Of a stretch of DNA of 6,273 bases, positions 1 to 5,443 are shown piece after piece; position 1 is the first letter of the stretch, and the number at the start of each line of letters is the position of its first letter. This stretch comes from JBOFLO01 sp051657905 (GTDB taxonomy: Bacteria; Patescibacteriota; Gracilibacteria; UBA1369), in the NCBI GenBank assembly GCA_051657905.1, contig JBOFLO010000025.1, positions 1-6,273 on the forward strand, in the 5' to 3' direction. Made by a program: the position numbers and the translations under genes. The notes under the pieces were generated by a model. The model worked only from the letters and a program-made list of their open reading frames with translations, searched no databases and was not told the origin of the DNA.

Positions 1-473
1 GTTTTGCCTTGGTGAATTTGAATTTGCCTTATGATTTGGCGCAACTTGCTCAAGTTGTGCTTTCCACCAGCGAGGTTGTGCCGCATATAGGGACATATTT
101 GATTGGGGAAACGCTGGATTTTATACAGCCTAAAGTGAAAAATAAGATTATGTCCTGGAATATTCGGGAGGAGTTAATAAAATGGCTGCCGCGTAAAAAA
201 ACTTCTTTATTGGAATTGAAAAATGAGGGATTTAGGCTGATTGGGACTTCTCCGAATGAAGGGGAGAATGCTTTGGATTTTCAGTGGGGGCCGCGCGATG
301 TTTGTGTGATTGGTGGAGCCAAAGGGCTTTCGCGGGCTAATATTGAATTGTTGGATGGGATGGTGAAAATACCCTGTTCTTCCGAGGTGCCTTTTTTAAC
401 CACCCCGACGGTAATTCCAATTTTAACTTATTCAACTTTAAAGGCACGGGGATTGTGGAAAGATAAACAATAA
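1..473 (+). CDS. SpoU/TrmH-like RNA 2'-O-methyltransferase, 5' end outside window
   Basis: The C-terminal half resembles the SPOUT-fold SpoU family, which methylates ribose 2'-OH groups in tRNA or rRNA using SAM. Numbering from the TTG at 9, FRLIGTSPNEG (75-85) matches the family's 'G-x-R-L-v-A-T-S-P' strand. IGGAKGLS (101-108) occupies the 'GNEgxGLS' SAM-loop position, and GMVKIP (117-122) the 'vxIP' strand. The last segment (130-145) takes the place of the knot helix. The usual signature residues are missing: no N-x-G-x-x-x-R motif near the N-terminus, no Glu in motif 2, and no S-L-N in motif 3. The frame is open to the window edge. TTG at 9 or GTG at 12 could start it, but a start just upstream or an N-terminal substrate-binding domain is equally possible. 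It ends in TAA, 12 bp before the -35 box of the next gene. Family fairly sure, activity uncertain. Confidence 0.6.
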   Translation, partial: FALVNLNLPYDLAQLAQVVLSTSEVVPHIGTYLIGETLDFIQPKVKNKIMSWNIREELIKWLPRKKTSLLELKNEGFRLIGTSPNEGENALDFQWGPRDVCVIGGAKGLSRANIELLDGMVKIPCSSEVPFLTTPTVIPILTYSTLKARGLWKDKQ

Positions 474-485
474 ATGGCTATATTG

Positions 486-513
486 TTGACAAATTTAGTT
501 TATGAGGTAAAAT
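486..513 (+). promoter_or_regulatory. Sigma70-type promoter for the 533-1444 gene
   Basis: TTGACA (486-491), a 16-bp spacer and TAAAAT (508-513) make a near-consensus housekeeping promoter. Transcription would start near 519-521, giving a leader of only about 12-14 nt before the ATG at 533. No GGAGG-like ribosome site fits in that leader. Confidence 0.7.
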
Positions 514-532
514 AGACCTCTTATCAAACTTT

Positions 533-1444
533 ATGTCTACTAAAGATCCCAACAATTTGGTTGATTTGGGCGAAGAACAAGGCTTTTCTGCGCTGGGAGA
601 TAGATTAACTTTCAATCCCGCAGCTGAGGAAAGTACTGGTGATTCTGCGTCAAAAAAGATCAGCAAAGCTGTTGAATTAAAGGTGGCTGCGGTTCTTGAT
701 GAAGCAACTAAAAGTTTTGAGGATGAGGAGGAGGAAGATGATGAAAATGTTACTACTGGTGTTTTGGAATGGCCAGGTGCTGGGGTGGAAATGCCAACTA
801 TTCCTGTGACAGCAGCAAAACCCGCAGAAAAAGATGAATATGAAATAGTCAATGATGGGGAATTTGATATTGATGACTTACCTTCGGCAGAAAGACATGA
901 AGTTGAACTTGATGAACAATTTCATCAATTGGAAAACAGCAATATAGCCCAAAAGGAGGTTGGCGGGGAACAGTTTCCAGTGATGTATGAAGAAGATGAT
1001 TTTGGCCCATCTGCTAAAATTTATAATGTGTTAGAAGGAAAATTTTTAAGTGATATACCATCAGCTCCATCTGCTAGTTTAACGATTGCGCCGGCTGCTC
1101 CTAATTTAACAGTAGTGCCACTAGCATATACTGAAGATAAATCTTTCAAATTTTATGATGAAGATATAACTATTAATTTGGAAGGTTATCAGGAAATGTT
1201 GTGCGATTTTGCAGAGTCGAAACATGCAAAGAATTATATAAAAGCTCAGAAATATTATGAATCAAATAAAGGTTCAAAAATTATTAAAGAGCCTTTGCGA
1301 CCTCCTATGATTGAAGAATATTTAGTTAAATTCGCAGAAGAAAAAGCCAAAAAAGCTGAGATTGCAAAAAAAGCTGACGAGATAGCTGAGCAAATAAGTA
1401 AAAAACAGGCCAAAGCTCTTAAAAAAACGGGTTTTAAATTATAA
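533..1444 (+). CDS. Hypothetical acidic low-complexity protein with a lysine-rich C-terminal helix
   Basis: I do not recognise this 303-residue protein. It has no signal peptide or membrane segment, so it is probably cytoplasmic. Residues 1-160 are acidic and probably disordered, including an uninterrupted D/E run at 63-71 (EDEEEEDDE). An Ala/Pro-rich linker spans about 173-196. A denser segment follows (about 203-260) with many aromatic residues (FKFYDED, NYIKAQKYY). The end (about 260-300) is a predicted charged helix or coiled coil that becomes strongly basic (EEKAKKAEIAKKADEIAEQ, then KKQAKALKKTGFKL). The charge is therefore split between acidic N-terminal and basic C-terminal parts. The gene has its own near-consensus promoter 20 bp upstream, which suggests regular expression. 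Its TAA stop interlocks with the stop of the convergent DUF3592-like gene. ATG at 533 is the only good start downstream of the promoter. Function unknown. Confidence 0.75.
   Translation: MSTKDPNNLVDLGEEQGFSALGDRLTFNPAAEESTGDSASKKISKAVELKVAAVLDEATKSFEDEEEEDDENVTTGVLEWPGAGVEMPTIPVTAAKPAEKDEYEIVNDGEFDIDDLPSAERHEVELDEQFHQLENSNIAQKEVGGEQFPVMYEEDDFGPSAKIYNVLEGKFLSDIPSAPSASLTIAPAAPNLTVVPLAYTEDKSFKFYDEDITINLEGYQEMLCDFAESKHAKNYIKAQKYYESNKGSKIIKEPLRPPMIEEYLVKFAEEKAKKAEIAKKADEIAEQISKKQAKALKKTGFKL
1439..1444. other. Interlocked convergent stop codons (TTATAA)
   Basis: The palindrome TTATAA contains the TAA stop of the rightward gene (1442-1444) and, on the other strand, the TAA stop of the leftward gene (1441-1439). 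The two genes overlap by exactly six bases, leaving no room for a conventional intergenic terminator. Confidence 0.9.
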
Positions 1445-1855
1445 ATTTAAAAGCTCTATAAATATGTATGGAGCTAACATTAACAGTCCTGTCAGAATAA
1501 ATATTCCTGACACTTCCCATAACCCTCGATTTGCTAATTGAAATTTCTGAGGGTTATTAATTTTGTAATAAATAGTAACTGTGGAATTAACCGGTGGGAG
1601 ATAGCGGATTCCGTAGCCTATTCCATATTCCAGCAAATATCTTTCACCCAGATAAGTGTAGATTTCTATGGTGGTGATAAGATTATAACTTTCTGTTTCT
1701 GGATCGTATTTTTTCTCTCTACTTAGAACTTTCCCCAGAGTTTTTTTGCAATTTAAACGGAAAAGTAATTTATAAAAAATAATTAATAAAGGGGGAAGTG
1801 TGAATAAAATCCCCATGATACCAAGGAAAATAATTAGACTTGAATCGTAATTCAT
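1439..1855 (-). CDS. DUF3592-like membrane protein
   Basis: This 138-residue protein has a hydrophobic helix at each end (about 7-32 and 113-135) and a soluble beta-rich domain between them. The middle part carries the DUF3592 pattern: a 'G-x-V' strand (GKVLSREKK), a Tyr-rich strand (TTIEIYTYLGERYLLEYGIG), then VTIYYKINNPQKFQLANRG, which corresponds to the family's 'V-x-V-x-Y-x-P-x-x-P-x-x-x-x-L' signature. The function of DUF3592 proteins is not established; many are small envelope proteins. It is the last gene of the leftward cluster, 10 bp after the SLH-CAP gene, so co-transcription is likely. The last six bases overlap the end of the + strand gene. Codons are mostly A/T-ending, unlike the C-ending bias of the SLH-CAP gene before it. 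No Shine-Dalgarno site is visible. Confidence 0.65.
   Translation of the reverse strand: MNYDSSLIIFLGIMGILFTLPPLLIIFYKLLFRLNCKKTLGKVLSREKKYDPETESYNLITTIEIYTYLGERYLLEYGIGYGIRYLPPVNSTVTIYYKINNPQKFQLANRGLWEVSGIFILTGLLMLAPYIFIELLNL
1452..1475. other. Stem-loop in the 3' coding end of the DUF3592-like gene
   Basis: AGCTCTATA (1452-1460) pairs with TATGGAGCT (1467-1475) over nine positions, including one G-U, around a six-base loop. On the - strand it is followed by a T-rich stretch (TTTTAAATTTATAA) at the end of the gene. On the + strand it lies 7 bp past the stop of the 533-1444 gene, with no T-run after it. It could reduce read-through of either transcript, but a strong terminator is not shown. 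Confidence 0.4.
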
Positions 1856-1865
1856 AATTATTAGG

Positions 1866-3119
1866 TTAGTCGCAAATAGCTGGAGGGTTTGAAGTTATTG
1901 CTGTGCCGTAATGGACAGTTAAGTAATATTTTTTGCGCACGGGATCAACGGAAATTCCAAGGCCGATGATTTTAAAATTGCGATGCATGATGCTGTCGTA
2001 ATGGGCGGTGTAGGCTTTGCCTTTTTCACTCATAAAGAAATCGAAAGTGGAGCGAATGGAGGAAATTAATTGATCGGTGCAATCGGCGTTGGAGGCGGGG
2101 CAATTGTAATAATTCCAACCGATGTTTTCTGTGTAAGTGGAGCCATTGATACTGGCGAAGGTGACATCGAGGTTTTTGAACCATTGAAGGATTCTGTTGT
2201 AATCATAATATGCGGTTTGGCCGGGGCGAGTGTGAGTGATAGTCCCCTGTTTTTCGGAATATTCTGACCAAATAATGGCGGTTCTGTCCAATTGAGAATT
2301 ATAAGTATAGGCTGGTAGGTTTTCTGCAGCGCGAGCGTCGTTGTACCATTTTAGCCAAGTGCTGCGGACTTTTTGCATATCAATATTGTCGGGCAAATCT
2401 TCTGGGGATTTTTGGCAAAAGTTGGTTTCTAGAGCGGCAGTGGTGGTGGATGGTTGATCATGAATTTCCGCCATCATTCGATAAATAATTTCGGCCACTT
2501 CACTACGATTTAATTCTTCATTTAAATATTTAATAGAAGTGGGAAGATACTTTTGACGGCTTAGTTCATTTAAAAAAGGTGTGTACCATTCTTTGCCTTC
2601 AGAAAGGTTTTGATTGTCGCCTAAAACATTTACTAAAATTTTAGAGGCTTCAGCAATGTTGATAATATTTTGCGGTTTGAAAGTTTCATCTTCGTAGCCG
2701 GTGGAAATTTTTTGCTGTTTGGCATAGCAAATGTAGGGAGAAAACCAGTCAGTGGCTTTGACATCAGTGAAACAATTGTCGGCGAAAGAAGTTGGTTTGG
2801 GAGTTTCTGGCAGTGGCTCGTTTTGGCTGGAGACTGGGCGTTCTGGAGCGACGGCGGAAGTGTCTTCTGTGGGGAGTTGGAAATTTAAATTGGGGAATTT
2901 AGCTTCGAGAACAATTTTTATAAATTCGGCGCGGTTGATGGGATAGTCGGGACGGAATGTTCCATCAGCGTAACCTTTGGTTAAACCTTTTTCGGTTAGA
3001 TAATCTATGGCGGTGGAATAAGGATGGTCTGAATTTACATCGCTGTAGGCGAAAGTAATATTGGTAAAAGTTGCAGCAATTAAAATTGCATAGGAAAGTA
3101 GAAAGTGAAATTTTTTCAT
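1866..3119 (-). CDS. Exported S-layer-homology (SLH) protein with C-terminal CAP domain
   Basis: This 417-residue protein begins with a classical signal peptide: MKK, a hydrophobic core to about residue 20, and likely cleavage after ITFA at 24. Three SLH repeats follow. SLH1 (25-73) has YSDV, GYADGTFRP and INRAE. SLH2 (117-166) has CFTDV, W125, GYEDETFKP and a degenerate INIAE. SLH3 (about 172-216) is divergent, with LNRSE. SLH repeats usually bind pyruvylated or related cell-wall polymers and anchor proteins to the surface. A Pro/Ser/Thr-rich linker separates SLH1 and SLH2. Residues 250-405 form a CAP (SCP/PR-1, YkwD-like) domain with H296 (THTRPG), E331 (ENIGW) and H373 (AHYDSIM), then IIGLGIS and a YYLTVHYG strand. 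Six cysteines (116, 131, 235, 340, 347, 416) suggest disulfides. It is the middle gene of the leftward cluster, 11 bp after the membrane protein gene. Bacterial CAP function is mostly unsettled. Confidence 0.9.
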   Translation of the reverse strand: MKKFHFLLSYAILIAATFTNITFAYSDVNSDHPYSTAIDYLTEKGLTKGYADGTFRPDYPINRAEFIKIVLEAKFPNLNFQLPTEDTSAVAPERPVSSQNEPLPETPKPTSFADNCFTDVKATDWFSPYICYAKQQKISTGYEDETFKPQNIINIAEASKILVNVLGDNQNLSEGKEWYTPFLNELSRQKYLPTSIKYLNEELNRSEVAEIIYRMMAEIHDQPSTTTAALETNFCQKSPEDLPDNIDMQKVRSTWLKWYNDARAAENLPAYTYNSQLDRTAIIWSEYSEKQGTITHTRPGQTAYYDYNRILQWFKNLDVTFASINGSTYTENIGWNYYNCPASNADCTDQLISSIRSTFDFFMSEKGKAYTAHYDSIMHRNFKIIGLGISVDPVRKKYYLTVHYGTAITSNPPAICD

Positions 3120-3130
3120 ATAAATTTAGT

Positions 3131-3646
3131 TTAGAACTTGAGGCTGACGGAGTTGGAGCCGGTTTTGATAAAATGCCTGACCAATAAAATTACGGCTATT
3201 AGAGTAATTAGCCCTGTGCTGAAAAATATTAAACCAATCCAAAAATCTTCGGCGGGAAATTCGGTTAAATCGGCGGTGTAGAAGAAGTTGGGGCGGGTTA
3301 GGAAAGAAATATATAGAACTATTGGCATGACTAGTGCACCTAAAGCATAAGTTAAGGCAGCGATGGCGCCGATTACTACTTCGGTGTTGAGGTTGGGGGT
3401 GTTGCGGATTTTGAGGAAAATGGTTAGAGCGCCAAGCAGGGCGAAATAGGCGCCTAGGCAGTAAAGTAGGAAGCTGGCGTTGGCGAATTCAATGGCTTCA
3501 GGAGAATTTGGCGGTAGGAAAAAAGTAGTGAGCAGAGGTATGAGAAGAATAATTAATCCTGCTAAAGAAAAAATACCGCCGACAAACCAGATTTTTTTGT
3601 CACCGTGAATATTTCCGGAAAGAAGTGGATTGGATGTTCTATACAT
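3131..3646 (-). CDS. Four-helix integral membrane protein, unknown function
   Basis: This 171-residue protein is not recognised at family level. It has four strongly hydrophobic segments at about 19-43, 57-79, 90-115 and 134-158. The connecting parts are short and polar, and the tail after 160 is basic and Ser-rich (KTGSNSVSLKF). No catalytic or metal-binding motif is visible. It is the first gene of the leftward cluster. Its TAA is 11 bp from the SLH-CAP start, so a shared transcript and an envelope role are likely but inferred. The start at 3646 is preceded by AT-rich sequence without a Shine-Dalgarno site. The 12 bases ending in its ATG are identical to those ending in the ATG of the next gene. 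Confidence 0.7.
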   Translation of the reverse strand: MYRTSNPLLSGNIHGDKKIWFVGGIFSLAGLIILLIPLLTTFFLPPNSPEAIEFANASFLLYCLGAYFALLGALTIFLKIRNTPNLNTEVVIGAIAALTYALGALVMPIVLYISFLTRPNFFYTADLTEFPAEDFWIGLIFFSTGLITLIAVILLVRHFIKTGSNSVSLKF

Positions 3647-3692
3647 ATAAATTTAAATTCAGGGCAAATAAGATCGCGTTTCGTATTACCAA

Positions 3693-3720
3693 TCTATAAT
3701 AAAACCCCCTGATGATCAAA
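3693..3720 (-). promoter_or_regulatory. Possible promoter for the membrane protein/SLH-CAP/DUF3592 cluster
   Basis: On the - strand, TTTGAT (3720-3715), a 16-bp spacer and TATAGA (3698-3693) form a moderate sigma70-like match just downstream of the terminator of the preceding gene. Transcription would start near 3686, leaving a leader of about 40 nt. The location is sensible, but the -35 and -10 boxes are both imperfect. Confidence 0.4.
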
Positions 3721-3752
3721 CAGCGAAGAAAGAGCTGATAAATTTTATTAAT

Positions 3753-3789
3753 AAAAAAAATCCCCAAGCTGTATCAGTTTGGGGATTTT
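3753..3789 (-). terminator. Intrinsic terminator of the H1-like gene
   Basis: On the - strand, an 11-bp perfect stem with a CCCC/GGGG core (arms 3789-3779 and 3767-3757, loop of 11) is followed by an eight-base T-run (3760-3753). It begins 14 bp after the TAATAA double stop of the leftward H1-like gene. It separates that gene from the cluster starting at 3646. Confidence 0.88.
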
Positions 3790-3803
3790 GAATTGAAAAA
3801 TTA

Positions 3804-4478
3804 TTATCTACGTTTGGAGGAAGTTTTTTTAGCTGCTTTTTTAGTTACCTTTTTCACTGCTTTTTTGGCAACTTTCTTAATTGCTTTTTTAAGAGGCTTT
3901 TTAGCGGCTTTTTTAATAGCTTTCTTAACAGATTTAGCCTTGGAAACTACTTTTTTCTTGGCTGCAGAAGCTTTTTTAGCAACTTTTTTTACTGCTTTCT
4001 TAGCTGACTTCTTGGCGTTTTTTTTAACGGCCTTTTTAGGAGCAATATTTTCAGCAAGTGCGGCAAATTGTTTTGGCCAATCTTGTTTTAAATTATTGCT
4101 GAATTTTTCAGCAGATTCTTTAGTCCATTTATAGGCTTTAGCTGAATTTTTAACAGCAGCATCAACGGTTTCGTGATACTTCTTTTGTGTGAATTTAGCC
4201 TGACCTTTCAAACCATCAACAGATGCTAAAATATTACTTTGCACTTCCAAATATTTTTTTTCTAAATCCTCACTTACTTCGCCAAAAATATCCTGAACAT
4301 TTTTTTGAACATCTTTACGAGTTTTTTTGAAAGTTTTAGCAACTTGCTTGGCTCTAGCCAAAACTTCTTTCTGGATTTCTTCTGATTTATAAGCCATAAC
4401 TACGCCCACCGCAGTTCCAATAACAGTTAGGATTGCTCCAGCCAAACCGATATTATTATTTTGTTTTTTGTTTTGCAT
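3804..4478 (-). CDS. Membrane-anchored histone-H1-like protein (YtxH-like N-terminus, lysine-repeat tail)
   Basis: This 224-residue protein has three parts. Residues 10-30 are a Gly/Ala-rich transmembrane helix preceded by a polar Asn/Lys/Gln stretch, resembling YtxH-type proteins. Residues 31-145 are a charged, probably helical or coiled-coil region (KSEEIQKEVLARAKQVAKTF onward). Residues 148-218 are an H1-like tail: six KKxx tetrads (K148 to K169) and nine in perfect four-residue register (K185 to K218), split by an irregular stretch at 170-184, ending SKRR. Similar Ala/Lys tails in Hc1, AlgP and eukaryotic H1 bind nucleic acid, so DNA or RNA binding at the membrane is plausible but inferred. 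An upstream ATG at 4559 would add 27 residues. I chose 4478 because a TATAAT box lies between the two ATGs, and the longer form would overlap the neighbouring mpg start. The gene ends in TAATAA followed by a strong terminator. Confidence 0.75.
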   Translation of the reverse strand: MQNKKQNNNIGLAGAILTVIGTAVGVVMAYKSEEIQKEVLARAKQVAKTFKKTRKDVQKNVQDIFGEVSEDLEKKYLEVQSNILASVDGLKGQAKFTQKKYHETVDAAVKNSAKAYKWTKESAEKFSNNLKQDWPKQFAALAENIAPKKAVKKNAKKSAKKAVKKVAKKASAAKKKVVSKAKSVKKAIKKAAKKPLKKAIKKVAKKAVKKVTKKAAKKTSSKRR

Positions 4479-4520
4479 ATTAATAAATATGTTAAATATT
4501 TTCTGCTTATATGATAGCTT

Positions 4521-4526
4521 ATTATA
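4521..4526 (-). promoter_or_regulatory. -10 element of the H1-like gene
   Basis: A perfect TATAAT lies on the - strand 42 bases upstream of the ATG at 4478. It predicts a start near 4514 and a leader of about 36 nt. The -35 region is weak (TACTTT or ACTTTA at 17-18 bp). Its position rules out the longer reading frame starting at 4559 for this transcript. On the + strand, overlapping TATTAT (4520-4525) or TATGAT (4510-4515) could serve the divergent glycosylase gene, without a convincing -35. Confidence 0.55.
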
Positions 4527-4552
4527 CACTTTAAAGAAAGCATTAAAGTAAA

Positions 4553-5128
4553 ATGCCAAGCATAAAAAAAATCGGGAGAGAGTTTTTTGAGCGACCTACT
4601 TTGGAGGTTGCTGAAAATTTATTGGGGAAATATTTAGTTGTAGAAAATGAATTGGGGAAAATGGTTGGTGAAATCAATGAAGTAGAAAGTTATATTGGCC
4701 AAGATGATTTGGCCAGTCATGCGGCGGTAGGTAGGACCAAGCGCAATGATGTGATGTTTTGGCGAGGTGGACATGCTTATGTTTATTTTACATATGGGAT
4801 GTACCATTGTTTAAATTTTGTGACGGAGAAGGAAAATTTTCCGGCGGCAGTTTTGATTCGTTCGATTTTACCAATAGAGGGCATAACAATTATGAGAAAA
4901 TTACGAGAAGAAAAATCTACAGCTAAGAAGATCCCGGATGGGAATTTGTCGAATGGACCAGGGAAAGTTTGTCAGGCTTTGGGATTGAATCTGAATGATA
5001 ATGGTGTAGATATAATTAATTCTGAGAAAATTTACTTGTTGGAAGGTAAAAAGATATCAGATTTTGTGCGCACTGAAAGAATTGGTATTAGTAAGGGGAA
5101 AGACAAATTATGGAGGTTTTACTATTGA
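4553..5128 (+). CDS. mpg: 3-methyladenine DNA glycosylase (AAG/MPG family)
   Basis: This monofunctional base-excision repair enzyme removes alkylated and deaminated purines (3-methyladenine, hypoxanthine, ethenoadenine) from DNA. At 191 residues it is full length, and the key residues align with human AAG. E45 (EVESY) is the catalytic Glu (E125). Y47 and H56 (ASHA) correspond to the base-pocket residues Y127 and H136. Y78 and Y81 in YFTYGMY match Y159 and the intercalating Y162. N88 and R103 match N169 and R182. SNGPGKVCQALGL (133-145) and the C-terminal WRFYY are further family hallmarks. It starts MPSIKKIGREFFERPTLEVA, as expected for bacterial members, and is divergent from the H1-like gene across 74 bp. 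No Shine-Dalgarno site precedes it. Its stop is TGA, the only one in the window. Codons are often G-ending (TTG, GGG). Confidence 0.96.
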   Translation: MPSIKKIGREFFERPTLEVAENLLGKYLVVENELGKMVGEINEVESYIGQDDLASHAAVGRTKRNDVMFWRGGHAYVYFTYGMYHCLNFVTEKENFPAAVLIRSILPIEGITIMRKLREEKSTAKKIPDGNLSNGPGKVCQALGLNLNDNGVDIINSEKIYLLEGKKISDFVRTERIGISKGKDKLWRFYY

Positions 5129-5147
5129 ATAATTTGAAGGTGAAGGT

Positions 5148-5175
5148 TTGACCAAAAAAAATTGGGGAGTATGAT
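5148..5175 (+). promoter_or_regulatory. Promoter of the small membrane protein gene
   Basis: TTGACC (5148-5153), a 16-bp spacer and TATGAT (5170-5175) form a good sigma70-type promoter. Transcription would start near 5181-5183, giving a leader of about 15-17 nt before the ATG at 5198. The leader is A/T only apart from one C and carries no Shine-Dalgarno site. The spacer length and short leader resemble the promoter at 486-513. Confidence 0.62.
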
Positions 5176-5197
5176 GTATTTATATAAATAAATTCAT

Positions 5198-5443
5198 ATG
5201 GCTGAAAATCAAATACCACCAGAGGATGAGCAAACCAGGTTGATTAGAGAAAACAAATGGAGTTATGAATTGGTGACTTTGGTTTTAGTTGTTTTAGCTG
5301 TGGCAGTGTATTTTATTTTGACTGGCGGAATTGGTGAAGGGGGAAATACCGACTTGGAAAATAGTAACTCAAATAATACCGAGACAACCCAGCAAATTAT
5401 TCCACCGAATAACGGTGGAGTCAGTTCAGGAAATTTAGATTAA
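5198..5443 (+). CDS. Small single-pass membrane protein, unknown function
   Basis: This 81-residue protein has a charged N-terminus (residues 1-21, RLIRENKW just before the membrane), one strong transmembrane helix at about 24-43, and a polar tail (44-81) rich in Gly, Asn, Ser and Thr with few charges. The positive-inside rule predicts a cytoplasmic N-terminus and an exported tail of about 35 residues. There is no signal-peptidase or lipobox motif. I do not recognise a family; such short anchors are common and poorly conserved. It has its own promoter, and its TAA interlocks with the stop of the convergent phosphoesterase gene. Coding status is supported by the promoter, the clear membrane topology and the exact fit between neighbours. 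Confidence 0.7.
   Translation: MAENQIPPEDEQTRLIRENKWSYELVTLVLVVLAVAVYFILTGGIGEGGNTDLENSNSNNTETTQQIIPPNNGGVSSGNLD
5399..5421. other. Stem-loop in the tail of the small membrane protein gene
   Basis: TCCACCG (5401-5407) and CGGTGGA (5413-5419) are perfectly complementary around a five-base loop, extendable by a G-U and an A-T pair. It encodes the Pro-Pro-Asn-Asn-Gly-Gly segment. For the leftward phosphoesterase transcript it lies 18 bp past the stop and is followed by ATAATTT, so it may act as a weak terminator or 3' stabiliser. Confidence 0.42.
5440..5443. other. Interlocked convergent stop codons (TTAA)
   Basis: TTAA holds TAA on the + strand (5441-5443) and TAA on the - strand (5442-5440). 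The two convergent genes therefore overlap by four bases. This is the second such arrangement in the window. Confidence 0.9.

Noticed and set aside
466..487. AACAATA/TATTGTT hairpin after the SpoU-like gene as a terminator
   Set aside because: Seven A/T-dominated pairs, no following T-run, and it overlaps the -35 box of the next promoter; likely chance.
478..852. Ser-rich reading frame on the - strand
   Set aside because: It is the antisense of the acidic low-complexity gene; GAA/GAT runs read backwards give Ser/Phe runs. No promoter or family resemblance.
2670..2946. Two overlapping Gly/Ser-rich frames on the + strand opposite the SLH gene
   Set aside because: They lie wholly within the well-supported SLH-CAP gene and show no domain, promoter or start signal.
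3793..4134. Hydrophobic Phe/Leu/Ala-rich reading frame on the + strand
   Set aside because: It is the complement of the Lys/Ala tail codons; the repetitive composition alone produces it, and it runs through the opposite gene and its stop region.
4479..4559. Longer start for the H1-like gene (ATG at 4559, 27 extra residues)
   Set aside because: The extra part is rich in Phe, Tyr and Asn with no family resemblance, it overlaps the mpg start, and the TATAAT box for this gene lies inside it.
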